From: Vibrio artabrorum
GTDB taxonomy: Bacteria; Pseudomonadota; Gammaproteobacteria; Enterobacterales; Vibrionaceae
DNA: 64,000 bases
NCBI RefSeq assembly: GCF_024347295.1
Contig: NZ_AP025458.1
Span: 930,001 to 994,000, forward strand
Direction of reading: 5' to 3'
The position numbers were made by a program, and so were the translations under genes. Under the pieces are notes generated by a model. That model was given only the letters and a program-made list of their open reading frames with translations. It was not told the DNA's origin and did no database searches. Below are positions 8,908 to 18,477 of this stretch, one piece after another. Every line of letters starts with the position of its first letter. Within the stretch, counting starts at the first letter, position 1.

Positions 8908-9903
8908 ATGTTTAAGCCGCTTACCCTGCTGTCTGTCTCTGCTCTGGCGCTCACAAGTTTTCATGCTGCTGCAAACTGTGATCCTGGTGAAATCGTAATT
9001 AAATTCAGTCATGTAACCAATACCGATAAGCACCCGAAAGGCATCGCCGCTTCTTTACTGGAAGAGCGAGTAAACACAGAAATGAATGGCAAAGCTTGTA
9101 TGCAAGTTTTCCCTAACTCAACGCTTTACGATGATAACAAGGTACTGGAAGCCCTGTTAAATGGTGATGTTCAAATGGCGGCACCATCGCTGTCTAAATT
9201 TGAAAAGTTCACTAAGAAATACCGCATTTTTGACCTTCCGTTCTTGTTTGAAGATGTCGCCGCCGTTGACCGTTTTCAAAACTCAGAATCTGGTGAAAAA
9301 CTGAAGAACGCGATGAAGCGCCGTGGCTTGCAAGGTCTCGCGTTTTGGCACAATGGTATGAAACAGATGTCGGCGAACAAACCTCTGATCAGCCCTGAAG
9401 ATGCCAAAGGGTTGAAATTCCGTGTGCAAGCATCAGACGTCTTGGTGGCTCAGTTTGAACAACTAGGCGCTAACCCACAGAAGATGTCTTTCAAAGAAGT
9501 GTACGGTGGCCTACAAACGAAAGTTATCGATGGCCAGGAGAACACATGGTCAAACATCTACGGTAAGAAGTTCTTTGAAGTACAAGACGGTGTGACGGAA
9601 ACCAATCACGGCATATTGGATTACCTAGTGGTAACGTCCAATGACTTCTGGAAAGGCCTACCTGAAGATGTACGCACACAGCTTGGTACTATCGTAAAAG
9701 AAGTGTCTGAGGCTCGTAACGCTGAATCTTCAAAAGTTAACCTAGCGAACAAAAACAACATCATCGAAGCGGGTGGTGAGGTTCGTACACTGACGCCTGA
9801 ACAGCGTGAAGCATGGGTAGTTGCACTTCAACCAGTATGGAAGAAGTTTGAAAAAGACATCGGTTCAGACCTTATCGATGCCGCGTTAGCCTCAAACCAA
9901 TAA
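8908..9903 (+). CDS. dctP: TRAP transporter periplasmic C4-dicarboxylate-binding protein DctP
   Basis: A 331-residue solute-binding protein with a Sec signal peptide (MFKPLTLLSVSALAL..., cleavage near AAA-N at about 22). TRAP-type signatures include the VYGGLQTKVIDGQENTW block carrying the region that contacts the substrate carboxylate. It captures dicarboxylates such as succinate, fumarate or malate in the periplasm and hands them to DctQM. It is the first gene of the operon, AAGGAG before the ATG. A hairpin after the stop codon probably lets DctP be made in excess over the membrane subunits. The exact substrate is inferred from the linked DctBD pair. Confidence 0.93.
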   Translation: MFKPLTLLSVSALALTSFHAAANCDPGEIVIKFSHVTNTDKHPKGIAASLLEERVNTEMNGKACMQVFPNSTLYDDNKVLEALLNGDVQMAAPSLSKFEKFTKKYRIFDLPFLFEDVAAVDRFQNSESGEKLKNAMKRRGLQGLAFWHNGMKQMSANKPLISPEDAKGLKFRVQASDVLVAQFEQLGANPQKMSFKEVYGGLQTKVIDGQENTWSNIYGKKFFEVQDGVTETNHGILDYLVVTSNDFWKGLPEDVRTQLGTIVKEVSEARNAESSKVNLANKNNIIEAGGEVRTLTPEQREAWVVALQPVWKKFEKDIGSDLIDAALASNQ

Positions 9904-9911
9904 CACCGCTA

Positions 9912-9939
9912 AGGGAGTGGCGCGTATTCGTCACTCCTT
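9912..9939 (+). promoter_or_regulatory. Intercistronic hairpin between dctP and dctQ
   Basis: AGGGAGTG pairs with CACTCCTT (one G-T), 12 nt loop, in a 64 bp gap. Such hairpins commonly stabilise the upstream message or partly end transcription in TRAP operons. Confidence 0.55.
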
Positions 9940-9967
9940 ATTAAAACAATGATAAGCGGAGTCAATT

Positions 9968-10723
9968 ATGGAAAAGCCTCAAATGGAACAACCCAATTCT
10001 AGCCAATCAGCACGGGAAACCTCTCTTTTTTCCAAAGTCGGAAGAGTTACGGATGTGATTGAAGAGTCATTAATCGCATTTTTTCTTGGCGCAATGACGC
10101 TACTTACTTTTGCTAATGTGGTATTTCGATACGCATTCAATGACAACATCTTATGGGCACTGGAACTGACCGTGTTCATGTTTGCTTGGATGGTGTTAGT
10201 GGGCGCATCTTATGGCGTTAAAAAACACTTCCACATCGGTGTTGATGTGATCATCAACCTTGCCCCAGAAAAGCTACGCAAAGTGTATGCGCTCATCGCT
10301 GTGACGAGCTGCCTAGCATTTTCAATCTTACTTCTTATCGGCTCTTGGAATTACTGGTACCCATTCGCGACCGATCGCGCATGGTATGAGACTGATGATA
10401 TTCCAATGCCAGAGATGCTTCAGTTTCTTGCTGACTGGCTGAATGAAGGCGAGCGATACGAGAAACTGCCACGTTTTATTCCTTATATGGCGCTGCCGAT
10501 TGGTATGGCAATGCTGACGTTCCGTTTTGCTCAAGTTGCTTACCAAGTAGTAACAGGTAAGCTTGATCGGATGATTGCTGGCCACGAAGCCGAAGAAGAG
10601 CTGGATGCGTTGAAAGCGGGCGTGCTAGCGGGCTCTGACGAAGATGCGACAGCGGTATTGAATTCGACTCCGCAGAACAAAGCGAATGAGTCGAGTACAA
10701 AATCTAACGGTAAGGAAGACTAA
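9968..10723 (+). CDS. dctQ: TRAP transporter small permease subunit DctQ
   Basis: A 251-residue membrane protein with four hydrophobic segments (about residues 35-55, 60-85, 105-125 and 165-190) typical of DctQ, which pairs with DctM in a sodium-driven symporter. It is longer than many DctQ proteins because of a polar C-terminal tail (about 205-251) rich in Glu, Asp and Ser. Start ATG 9968 follows GGAG; a second in-frame Met lies at residue 6. The stop is 2 bp before dctM. Confidence 0.9.
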   Translation: MEKPQMEQPNSSQSARETSLFSKVGRVTDVIEESLIAFFLGAMTLLTFANVVFRYAFNDNILWALELTVFMFAWMVLVGASYGVKKHFHIGVDVIINLAPEKLRKVYALIAVTSCLAFSILLLIGSWNYWYPFATDRAWYETDDIPMPEMLQFLADWLNEGERYEKLPRFIPYMALPIGMAMLTFRFAQVAYQVVTGKLDRMIAGHEAEEELDALKAGVLAGSDEDATAVLNSTPQNKANESSTKSNGKED

Positions 10724-10725
10724 TC

Positions 10726-12087
10726 ATGGCAATGTTATTTCTATTTTTAATGGTCATTGCTTTCATGTTGGTCGGTGTACCAATTGCAATTTCCCTCGGT
10801 TTATCGAGCGTAATATTCTTATTGATGCATTCAGATGCGTCATTAGCTTCAGTCGCACAAACGCTGTTTAATGCTTTTGCAGGCCACTACACACTGTTAG
10901 CGATTCCTTTCTTTATTTTGGCCTCTAGCTTCATGTCTACGGGTGGTGTGGCGAAACGTATTATCCGTTTTGCTATCGCGATGGTCGGTTGGTTCCGCGG
11001 CGGCTTGGCGATGGCGTCGGTTGTGGCCTGTATGATGTTCGCAGCCCTTTCTGGTTCATCTCCTGCAACGGTAGTGGCGATCGGTAGTATCGTTATCGCA
11101 GGTATGATCAAAAACGGTTATTCAAAAGAGTTCGCGGCAGGGGTTATCTGTAACGCAGGTACGTTGGGGATCTTGATTCCACCGTCCATCGTGATGGTGG
11201 TATACGCAGCGGCGACCGATGTATCGGTCGGGCGTATGTTCCTCGGTGGTGTGATTCCTGGTCTGCTGGCGGGTGTGATGCTAATGATTGCTATCTACAT
11301 TGCAGCTCGTATTAAGAAAATTCCGGCCCAGCCATTTGTGGGCTGGGGTGAGATGTTCGCAGCTGCGAAAGATGCGAGTTGGGGCTTGCTACTGATTGTT
11401 ATTATTTTAGGTGGTATCTACGGCGGTATCTTTACTCCGACAGAAGCGGCGGCCGTCGCAGCGGTGTATGCCTTCTTTATTGCCAACTTTATCTACAAAG
11501 ATATGGGGCCGTTTGCGGACAAGAAAAACACAAAACCAGCGTTGGTGAAAGTGTTGCAAACGTTTTTCCACAAAGACACCAAAGACACGCTTTACGATGC
11601 AGGTAAGCTGACGATCATGCTGCTGTTTATCATTGCCAACGCTCTGATTCTTAAGCATGTACTGACCGAAGAACGCATTCCTCAAATGATCACTGAGTCT
11701 ATGCTCTCTGCAGGCTTAGGGCCGATCACCTTCTTGATTGTAGTGAACGTTTTACTCTTGATTGGTGGGCAGTTCATGGAGCCATCAGGCTTGCTGATCA
11801 TCGTTGCGCCATTGGTATTCCCAATCGCTATTGCACTCGGTATCGACCCAATCCACCTTGGTATCATGATGGTAGTGAACATGGAGATAGGGATGATAAC
11901 GCCGCCTGTCGGGCTCAATTTGTTTGTGACCGCAGGGGTCGCCAAGATGTCGATGATGAACGTGGTAAAAGCGGCACTGCCTTGGGTCGGCGTGATGTTC
12001 TTATTCCTGATTATCGTCACTTACGTGCCGTGGGTATCAACATGGTTACCGACCACATTGATGGGGCCTGAGATCATCACTAAGTAG
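10726..12087 (+). CDS. dctM: TRAP transporter large permease subunit DctM
   Basis: A 453-residue protein of the DctM (ion transporter) family with about 12 hydrophobic segments. The conserved GSSPATVVAIGSI block and GTLGILIPPSI block are present, as is the C-terminal EIGMITPPVGLNLFV. It forms the transport channel driven by sodium ions, receiving dicarboxylate from DctP. It is last in the dctPQM operon, directly after dctQ. Length and motif set are complete. Confidence 0.94.
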   Translation: MAMLFLFLMVIAFMLVGVPIAISLGLSSVIFLLMHSDASLASVAQTLFNAFAGHYTLLAIPFFILASSFMSTGGVAKRIIRFAIAMVGWFRGGLAMASVVACMMFAALSGSSPATVVAIGSIVIAGMIKNGYSKEFAAGVICNAGTLGILIPPSIVMVVYAAATDVSVGRMFLGGVIPGLLAGVMLMIAIYIAARIKKIPAQPFVGWGEMFAAAKDASWGLLLIVIILGGIYGGIFTPTEAAAVAAVYAFFIANFIYKDMGPFADKKNTKPALVKVLQTFFHKDTKDTLYDAGKLTIMLLFIIANALILKHVLTEERIPQMITESMLSAGLGPITFLIVVNVLLLIGGQFMEPSGLLIIVAPLVFPIAIALGIDPIHLGIMMVVNMEIGMITPPVGLNLFVTAGVAKMSMMNVVKAALPWVGVMFLFLIIVTYVPWVSTWLPTTLMGPEIITK

Positions 12088-12101
12088 AGAGTTAAGTCAT
12101 A

Positions 12102-12131
12102 ACAAAAAGTGAGGAGGTATCATACCTCCTC
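12102..12131 (-). terminator. Terminator of the small minus-strand gene
   Basis: GAGGAGGTAT (12111-12120) and ATACCTCCTC (12122-12131) form a perfect palindrome around one base. On the minus strand it is followed by ACTTTTTGTT. It overlaps the stop codon of the 57-residue gene and faces the end of dctM. Confidence 0.75.
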
Positions 12132-12293
12132 ATCGACATTCTTACCGAAGTATGAATGAGGGTCCTTCTGTTGATAGAGGGCTCTTTTGGCTTCTAATTC
12201 GGGTGTATTTAAATCAACATGTTGATCGACGTAATACACCCCATCGATCTCAAACGTATCGGCTATTGAGGGAACTCTGGTTTTCTCACCCAT
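12120..12293 (-). CDS. Small conserved-looking protein, 57 residues
   Basis: An ATG at 12293 preceded by a perfect AAGGAG gives a 57-codon frame, hydrophilic with no membrane segment or Cys (begins MGEKTRVPSIADTFEIDGVY, ends GKNVDEEV). Its stop codon is built into a palindromic terminator, so it is a self-contained transcription unit between dctM and dctD. I do not recognise the family. The strong start signal and own terminator make it credible. Confidence 0.72.
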   Translation of the reverse strand: MGEKTRVPSIADTFEIDGVYYVDQHVDLNTPELEAKRALYQQKDPHSYFGKNVDEEV

Positions 12294-12391
12294 AACCACT
12301 CCTTAATCATATTGAAAATGCCTTTAGGTATTTGCCACTAAATGCATCAGTATTCATATTAATTGTAGGAGATCTTACTTATATATCGAAT

Positions 12392-13741
12392 TTAATTTTC
12401 ATTTTGTCGGTATGATTCTTTCGTTAGTTGGTGTTTTTGCATTTTGTCATAAAGGGTTTTACGTGGGAGTTTTAGCCGCTTCATGGTGTTCTTTATGCTG
12501 CCGTTACATTCAATAAGCGCTTGCTTTAACGTGTTTTTCTCAAAATCAGAGACCAGCTTTGCGAGCGACAAGTCTTGGGTTGATCCCGTTGTACTGTCTG
12601 GTAAATGAGAGAGCTTGCCCAAAAGAACAAAACGCTCGGCTGTATTTCTTAGTTCGCGGACGTTTCCCGGCCAGTCATGAGCTAAAAGCGCGTGCAGTTC
12701 ATTTTGTGGAAGGGCTGGGGCTGTTTTGCCGTAACGCGCGGCAGCGACCAATAAAAAGTGGTGGAAGAGTGCAGGAATATCTTCTTGACGAGCTCTTAAT
12801 GGTGGCAGATCGAGAGTAACGACATTGAGTCGATAATAGAGATCTTGGCGGAAAGTGCCTTCTTCAGCGGCTTTCTTTAGGTCGACTTTAGTGGCCGCAA
12901 TTACTCGAATGTCTAGAGGGACTAAACCGTTTGAGCCAACCCTTTCGATGACGCGTTCTTGCAATACACGTAATAGTCGAATTTGTGCTTGCATCGGCAT
13001 GGACTCAATTTCATCTAAGAAGAGAGTTCCGCCTTGAGCAAACTCGAATTTACCCACTCGCTTGCTTTCTGCGCCAGTGAATGCCCCTTTCTCATGACCA
13101 TAAAGTTCACTCTCAATCAGGTTTTCAGGAACTGCGCCACAATTGACCGCGACAAAGTTTTGTTCTCGTCGGCTGCTTTGCTCGTGCAGAGAGCGTGCGA
13201 CCAACTCTTTGCCGGTGCCTGTTTCACCAAATAACAAAATATCGGCGTTGGTGTCGGCAACGTGAGTGATGATAGACCGTAACTCAGTCATTGATTGCGT
13301 GTCACCAATGATCCTTGGCCCCAGTGCTTGGCTAGCTTTAAGCGAACGCTTTAATTCAAGGTTCTCAAGAGTAAGTTGGCGTTTTTCTATCGCTCGTTTG
13401 GTGGTTTCTATTAGGCGTTCATTGGCGAAAGGTTTTTCAATGAAGTCGTAGGCGCCGTATTGGATTGCTTGAACCGCCATCGAAATATCGCCGTGACCCG
13501 TAATCATAATCACCGGGATCTCTTTGTCTTTGTGCATCACTGTATTGAGCAGATCATGGCCGGAAAGCCCGGGTAAACAGATATCAGTGATGATGACGTG
13601 AGGTAAGCCGTTTTCTTGAATCGCGAGCAGAGCAGACTCCGCATCGGTAAAGAATTCCGCATCAATGCCAGCGAGCTCAAAGCTCTGTTCAATGGCCATT
13701 CTTAGGTCGGATTCATCATCAATGAAATAGACGTAACACAT
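12392..13741 (-). CDS. dctD: Sigma-54-dependent C4-dicarboxylate response regulator DctD
   Basis: A 449-residue NtrC-type regulator. Receiver domain: phosphoacceptor Asp53 (VIITDICLPG). AAA+ domain: Walker A GETGTGKE (172-179) and GAFTGA (219-224), the loop that contacts sigma-54. C-terminal Fis-type helix-turn-helix (IKNTMKRLKLPRKTLYDKM). When phosphorylated by DctB it should activate the sigma-54 promoter at 8834. Start ATG 13741. It is downstream of dctB on the same strand, separated by a 160 bp spacer with a tandem repeat. Confidence 0.94.
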   Translation of the reverse strand: MCYVYFIDDESDLRMAIEQSFELAGIDAEFFTDAESALLAIQENGLPHVIITDICLPGLSGHDLLNTVMHKDKEIPVIMITGHGDISMAVQAIQYGAYDFIEKPFANERLIETTKRAIEKRQLTLENLELKRSLKASQALGPRIIGDTQSMTELRSIITHVADTNADILLFGETGTGKELVARSLHEQSSRREQNFVAVNCGAVPENLIESELYGHEKGAFTGAESKRVGKFEFAQGGTLFLDEIESMPMQAQIRLLRVLQERVIERVGSNGLVPLDIRVIAATKVDLKKAAEEGTFRQDLYYRLNVVTLDLPPLRARQEDIPALFHHFLLVAAARYGKTAPALPQNELHALLAHDWPGNVRELRNTAERFVLLGKLSHLPDSTTGSTQDLSLAKLVSDFEKNTLKQALIECNGSIKNTMKRLKLPRKTLYDKMQKHQLTKESYRQNEN

Positions 13742-13833
13742 AGTGATTCCTTTACTTCTTTGTTTTCTGATTATCGCTGAGTTTTTTGTTTGTTGGTTTA
13801 CTTGCTTGTTAAATCGCTAGCTTAATCTCAGTC

Positions 13834-13882
13834 TGTTGTTTGTTGTTTGTTGTTTGTTGTTTGTTGTTTGTTGTTTGTTGTT
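13834..13882. repeat. Seven perfect copies of a 7 bp tandem repeat (TGTTGTT)
   Basis: Seven uninterrupted TGTTGTT units (49 bp) lie between the dctB stop and the dctD start. On the transcribed minus strand they read AACAACA repeats, unstructured and poor in G. Copy number can change by slipped-strand pairing. Confidence 0.95.
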
Positions 13883-13901
13883 TGTGTGGTGGTGCTTTTT
13901 C

Positions 13902-15704
13902 TTACTGTTCTTGTTCAACAAGGGGCAACTCTATGCTGAATCGAGCACCACCTTGAGGGCTGATACCTGTCACGAGTTTGCCGTTGATCCCGCTGATTAT
14001 TTGTTGAGAAATCGAGAGGCCCAGTCCAAGGCCGTTTTTCTTGGTGGTATGGAAAGGTTCAAAAAAGTGTCCGCTTGAAGGGGAAGTAAAGCCAGGCCCG
14101 TTATCATCGATATGAATCAGCAAGGTATTGGCTTGTTGTTGATTAGATTCCCGAATCTCTAACAGAATCGCTAATTGTTTGTCGTCTTGTTGTTCCATTG
14201 CCTGAATTGCGTTGGTTAGCAGATTAATGACCACTTGCTCCAGTTGAATGGCATTGGCAAGCACGCAAGCATTAAAGGTTTCAGGGAGTGCGTTGATCTT
14301 AACTCGTTCACTCTTAAGTTGTGGTTTCATCAGCTCTTTCGAGGAGAGTAAAATAGGGAGTATTTGCAACGTATGGAGCTCTTCTGCGGTGGATTTTTTG
14401 GCAAAGGAGCGAAGCTGATGGCTTATCTTAGCCATGCGATCAGTGAGCGATGATATCCGTGATAGGTTGTCATCCACACGGTCGATTTTGTTTTTCGCAA
14501 GAAACACTCGACCATTGTCTGCGTAGCTGCGAATCGCGGCGAGTGGGTTATTCAGCTCGTGGCTGATACCCGCAGACATTTGACCTAAGACCGCCAATTT
14601 AGCCGCTTGAATCAGTTCATCTTGCGTTTGTCTGAGTACACGCTCGGTTTCGATACGTTGTTTGATCTCTATATGAAGTTCAGAGGTTCGTTCGAGTACT
14701 TGAAACTCAAGTTTTTGCTTGGCTTCAGATTGCAGCCTATCGATTTGAGCGCGTCTTTGTTGTCGATGGTGATTGAGTAGTATCGTCAGATAAATGATTG
14801 CAAAGATAAGGCTTAAAATCACAAGGTAAGCAACCAAGTCCCACCAAACTAAGTGGGTTGGAGAAAATACCCGTATGGTGAGTTTCGGTGCGGCTAGCAA
14901 GCGTGAAGAGCTAAAAAACTGCTCTTGGACAAGTTGGTGTGGTGACTCAATACGACTGGTGGCACTGTCTAAGTCGCCGGAAAAATGCAGGCTGTCTATT
15001 TTTGTATCGAGATACTGCCTGCTTTCTTGAATTCGAGAGTGTTGTTGTTCGCTTAGTGGTTGAAGGCTTTTGAACAGCCACTCAGGCTTACTCGACATAA
15101 AGACAATTTGGTCTTTATCGTCAGCAACAAAAATACTCTGTTTACCTTGCCAACTGGCCTCTATCAGCGATAAATCCATCTTGACAACAATGACGCCAAT
15201 AATCTCAGCAGCATAGGAGACGGGGTAAGAATAATAGTAGCCTCGCTTTCCTGAGGTTGAGCCCAGTGCAAAGTATTGGTTTTCATTGCCAATAATCGCT
15301 TCTTGAAAGTAGGGGCGGAACGCAAAGTTACGACCAACAAAAGAACGTGATCGCTTCCAGTTACTGGCAGCAATGGTGGTGCCGAGGCTGTCTAATAGAT
15401 AGGTATCGGAGGCTTGAATCACCGAGTTTACGTGTTCTAGGTAACGATTAGTGAGTTCGATTTGCGCAGAGTTATTGGGAGCGTGCAGGGCATCAACCAG
15501 CTCTTTGTCTTTTGAAAGCAGTTCTGGAATGTGCGCGAACTTGTCCAATTGATTGGAAATATGGACTGAAAATCGGTCCAGTTGAGATTGGTGATCATGT
15601 AATAAACGTTGATGGCTTGTGCTCCACACCCAGTGACCTCCCACAACCACCAGCAAGCAGTAGGCAATGAGTAGCATTAAAGGGGGGCTCAATACTCGAA
15701 ACAT
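13902..15704 (-). CDS. dctB: C4-dicarboxylate sensor histidine kinase DctB
   Basis: A 600-residue membrane sensor kinase. TM1 at about 7-26, a periplasmic double-Cache/PAS-like sensor (about 30-285), TM2 at about 288-310, a coiled-coil linker (about 315-365), HisKA with phospho-His382 (SAGISHELNNPLAAIRSYAD, 20 residues) and a C-terminal HATPase domain with GLGLGLSIS. It senses periplasmic dicarboxylates and phosphorylates DctD. Start MFRVLSPPLM at 15704. No coupling overlap with dctD exists; the repeat-bearing spacer separates them. Confidence 0.93.
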   Translation of the reverse strand: MFRVLSPPLMLLIAYCLLVVVGGHWVWSTSHQRLLHDHQSQLDRFSVHISNQLDKFAHIPELLSKDKELVDALHAPNNSAQIELTNRYLEHVNSVIQASDTYLLDSLGTTIAASNWKRSRSFVGRNFAFRPYFQEAIIGNENQYFALGSTSGKRGYYYSYPVSYAAEIIGVIVVKMDLSLIEASWQGKQSIFVADDKDQIVFMSSKPEWLFKSLQPLSEQQHSRIQESRQYLDTKIDSLHFSGDLDSATSRIESPHQLVQEQFFSSSRLLAAPKLTIRVFSPTHLVWWDLVAYLVILSLIFAIIYLTILLNHHRQQRRAQIDRLQSEAKQKLEFQVLERTSELHIEIKQRIETERVLRQTQDELIQAAKLAVLGQMSAGISHELNNPLAAIRSYADNGRVFLAKNKIDRVDDNLSRISSLTDRMAKISHQLRSFAKKSTAEELHTLQILPILLSSKELMKPQLKSERVKINALPETFNACVLANAIQLEQVVINLLTNAIQAMEQQDDKQLAILLEIRESNQQQANTLLIHIDDNGPGFTSPSSGHFFEPFHTTKKNGLGLGLSISQQIISGINGKLVTGISPQGGARFSIELPLVEQEQ

Positions 15705-16365
15705 GAAAGCTCTCCGCTAATTCTCAGTAAAGAATACATCTGTATTTTCTCGTTTATGAAAGCAATCTGCGGCCGTTTTTGCTTCATGTCGAGAGGCTCA
15801 GATTTTGCTAGGTTAAGGCTTTGTAACGGAGATTGTTGAAAAAGTTATCGACTCTGAGGGGTAAAACAAGAGCAAGATCTCTTTTTAAGGTTTTTAGTAA
15901 AAAAAGGGCTCGATTCCCTTGAAAAAGTCGCTATTGTCCCCATTTCTGTTGTGCTAAGTGATGTTTTTATCGTTTTTTTATCATTTAGTTGTACGAATTT
16001 AGAGTATTCATCATCAAGCAGAGGTGAACGGCTCGACAGAGATTAAACAGATCGCTAGAATGTCGCGTCTAAAATTTCTGTCCTGAGGCTAATCGGAGAT
16101 ACCTTTCTTGTTTTTGAAAACAAGCTTTACAGCTTTTTATCCGTGCGTGAGAACGCCACTTTTAATAAACATGTGAAGAGCGAAGATATCGCTGATTAGT
16201 CTGGTGTTTAGTTGAATAATCAATTCAAACATCAATGCTCGATTTTAAATTAGGTGTTCGGATAGAGCACTACACAAGGATGCAGCCAACAACATCGGCT
16301 TTTTAATTAAAGCTAAGTTACGGCTCATATGCTCAGATTACTGAGCCAGTTTTGAGGTTTATATA
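15705..16365. other. 661 bp intergenic region between dctB and tig
   Basis: No open reading frame with a plausible start is seen. It must hold the dctB promoter (minus strand) and the tig promoter (plus strand). It also contains a minus-strand terminator-like hairpin (15897-15920) with no annotated minus-strand gene upstream of it, and an 18 bp perfect inverted repeat at 16107-16124 (CTTGTTTT-TG-AAAACAAG). A small RNA on the minus strand is possible. Confidence 0.5.
15897..15920 (-). terminator. Orphan minus-strand terminator-like hairpin
   Basis: Read on the minus strand: AAGGG, 7 nt loop, CCCTT, then a run of T (plus-strand A run 15899-15905). It lies upstream of dctB and would end a transcript started between 15921 and 16365. 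Confidence 0.5.
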
Positions 16366-17664
16366 ATGCAAGTTACTGTTGAAACGCTAGAAGGCCTAGA
16401 GCGCCGTCTTAATATTACTGTTCCTGCTGCTAACATCGAAGATGCTGTTACAGCTGAACTACGCAACATCGCGAAAAACCGTCGTTTCGATGGTTTCCGT
16501 AAAGGCAAAGTGCCAATGAAGATGGTTGCTAAAATGTACGGCAAAGCAGTACGTCAAGACGTGATGGGCGAAGTAATGCAACGTCACTTCATCGAAGCGA
16601 TCGTTAAAGAGAAAATTAACCCAGCTGGCGCACCAACTTTCGCACCAGTTGAAAACAACGAAGGCGCTGACCTAGTATTCAACGCAACTTTTGAAGTTTA
16701 CCCAGAAGTTGAGCTGAAAGGTCTAGAAAACATCACTGTTGAGAAGCCAGCAGTAGAAGTTAAAGACGCTGACGTTGAAGAGATGATCGAAACGCTACGT
16801 AAGCAACAAGCAACTTGGACTGAAGTGGACGCTGCTGCTGAAGCTGGTTCTCGTGCAACTATCGACTTCGTTGGTTCTATCGACGGTGAAGAGTTCGAAG
16901 GCGGCAAAGCTGAGAACTTCCCACTAGAGATGGGCGCTGGTCGCATGATCCCTGGCTTCGAAGACGGTATCGTTGGTAAAACAGCAGGTATGGAATTCGA
17001 AATCGACGTAAACTTCCCAGAAGATTACCACGCTGAAAACCTAAAAGGTAAAGCGGCTAAGTTCTCTATCAAGCTGAACAAAGTTGAAGCTCGTGAACTT
17101 CCTGAACTGAACGAAGAATTCGTTTCTAAGTTCGGTGCAGCTAACGGCGTTGAAGGTCTTAAAGCTGAAGTTCGTAAGAACATGGAGCGTGAGCTTAAGC
17201 AAGCTGTTAAGAACCGCATCAAAGAGCAAGCTATCGACGGTCTAGTTAACGAAAACAACATCGACGTACCTTCTGCTCTTATCGATCAAGAAATCGGTGT
17301 TCTACGTCAACAAGCGGCTCAACGTTTCGGTGGCAACACTGAAGCTGCTGACCAACTTCCACGTGAGCTGTTCGAAGAGCAAGCTAAACGTCGCGTCGTT
17401 GTCGGTCTTCTTCTTGGTGAAGTAATTAAGACTGAAGAGCTAAAAGCTGACGACGAGAAAGTGAAAGCTATCATCGAAGAGATGGCGACAGCATACGAAG
17501 ATCCAACAGAAGTTATTGCTTACTACGAGCAAAACGAGCAAATGATGAACAACATGCGCAATGTTGCTCTAGAAGAGCAAGCTATTGATGCAATCATCGC
17601 TAAAGCTCAAGTTTCTGATAAAGAAGTTAGCTTCAACGAGCTAATGAATCAGCAACCTGCTTAA
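16366..17664 (+). CDS. tig: Trigger factor (ribosome-bound chaperone/prolyl isomerase)
   Basis: A 432-residue chaperone that docks at ribosomal protein L23 and shields nascent chains. The N-terminal ribosome-binding domain contains the signature FRKGKVP (residues 44-50, [11 protein letters not shown]). The FKBP-type prolyl isomerase domain follows (about 150-245), then a helical C-terminal domain. Start ATG 16366 follows GAGG. Strong codon bias (CGT, GAA, AAC) indicates high expression. A terminator separates it from clpP. Confidence 0.97.
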   Translation: MQVTVETLEGLERRLNITVPAANIEDAVTAELRNIAKNRRFDGFRKGKVPMKMVAKMYGKAVRQDVMGEVMQRHFIEAIVKEKINPAGAPTFAPVENNEGADLVFNATFEVYPEVELKGLENITVEKPAVEVKDADVEEMIETLRKQQATWTEVDAAAEAGSRATIDFVGSIDGEEFEGGKAENFPLEMGAGRMIPGFEDGIVGKTAGMEFEIDVNFPEDYHAENLKGKAAKFSIKLNKVEARELPELNEEFVSKFGAANGVEGLKAEVRKNMERELKQAVKNRIKEQAIDGLVNENNIDVPSALIDQEIGVLRQQAAQRFGGNTEAADQLPRELFEEQAKRRVVVGLLLGEVIKTEELKADDEKVKAIIEEMATAYEDPTEVIAYYEQNEQMMNNMRNVALEEQAIDAIIAKAQVSDKEVSFNELMNQQPA

Positions 17665-17716
17665 TATAGTAATATCTGACGTAGAAGGTTGACGTACGGT
17701 CAACAATTCTGCTAAC

Positions 17717-17755
17717 AATGGTCCGTATGATTTAATCATTCGGGCCATTTATTTT
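17717..17755 (+). terminator. Terminator between tig and clpP
   Basis: AATGGTCCG pairs with CGGGCCATT (one T-G) around an inner ATGAT-TTA-ATCAT stem, followed by TATTTT. clpP should therefore have its own promoter activity or rely on readthrough. Confidence 0.75.
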
Positions 17756-17769
17756 AGGGACATAAGAAT

Positions 17770-18396
17770 ATGAGCTACCAAGAAAAAAATACAATGCCAT
17801 CGATTATGGACGCACTAGTTCCTATGGTGGTTGAACAGAGTTCCCGTGGTGAACGTTCTTACGATATTTATTCTCGTCTATTAAAAGAACGTATCATTTT
17901 CTTAACCGGTCAAGTGGAAGACCACATGGCAAATCTTGTCGTGGCTCAACTGCTTTTCTTGGAATCAGAAAACCCAGACAAAGATATCTATCTTTACATC
18001 AACTCACCTGGCGGTAGCGTAACAGCAGGCATGTCTATCTATGACACCATGCAGTTCATCAAGCCAAACGTGAGCACAGTATGTATGGGCCAAGCTTGCT
18101 CTATGGGTGCATTCTTACTTGCGGGTGGTACTCCAGGTAAGCGTCACGTGCTTCCAAACTCACGCGTCATGATTCACCAGCCACTTGGCGGTTTCCAAGG
18201 GCAAGCGTCTGATATTCAAATTCATGCGCAAGAGATCCTAACGATCAAACAAAAGCTAAACAAACTATTGGCAGAGCATACCGGTCAGCCTCTAGAAGTT
18301 GTTGAGCGTGATACGGATCGTGATAATTTTATGTCTGCTGATCAAGCAGTAGAATACGGTTTGGTGGATTCAGTTCTTAATCACCGCGGTCAATAA
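17770..18396 (+). CDS. clpP: ATP-dependent Clp protease proteolytic subunit ClpP
   Basis: A 208-residue serine peptidase that forms the 14-mer chamber fed by ClpX or ClpA. The catalytic triad is visible: Ser111 in GQACSMGAF, His136 in [10 protein letters not shown] and Asp185 in [11 protein letters not shown]. Start ATG 17770. clpX follows 81 bp downstream with a small hairpin at the clpP stop codon. Confidence 0.97.
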   Translation: MSYQEKNTMPSIMDALVPMVVEQSSRGERSYDIYSRLLKERIIFLTGQVEDHMANLVVAQLLFLESENPDKDIYLYINSPGGSVTAGMSIYDTMQFIKPNVSTVCMGQACSMGAFLLAGGTPGKRHVLPNSRVMIHQPLGGFQGQASDIQIHAQEILTIKQKLNKLLAEHTGQPLEVVERDTDRDNFMSADQAVEYGLVDSVLNHRGQ

Positions 18397-18409
18397 TTGC
18401 CGGGCAATT
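18395..18409 (+). promoter_or_regulatory. Small hairpin at the clpP stop codon
   Basis: AATTGCC-G-GGCAATT overlaps the end of clpP and is followed by GTTTG. It is too short of T residues for a strong terminator; possibly a weak attenuator or message-stabilising stem between clpP and clpX. Confidence 0.4.
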
Positions 18410-18477
18410 GTTTGACGCAAAGTGATTCAAATTGATATACACTCAAACATAAAGAGTAAAGGCTAAGAGGTTAGCGA

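Noticed and set aside
13836..14078. Plus-strand frame with a Val/Cys/Leu-rich start
   Set aside because: It is produced by the TGTTGTT repeat and then runs antisense to dctB.
17672..17704. GTTGAC-GTACG-GTCAAC inverted repeat before clpP as a regulatory operator
   Set aside because: The arms are only 6 bp and it lies just before the tig terminator; nothing supports a specific role.
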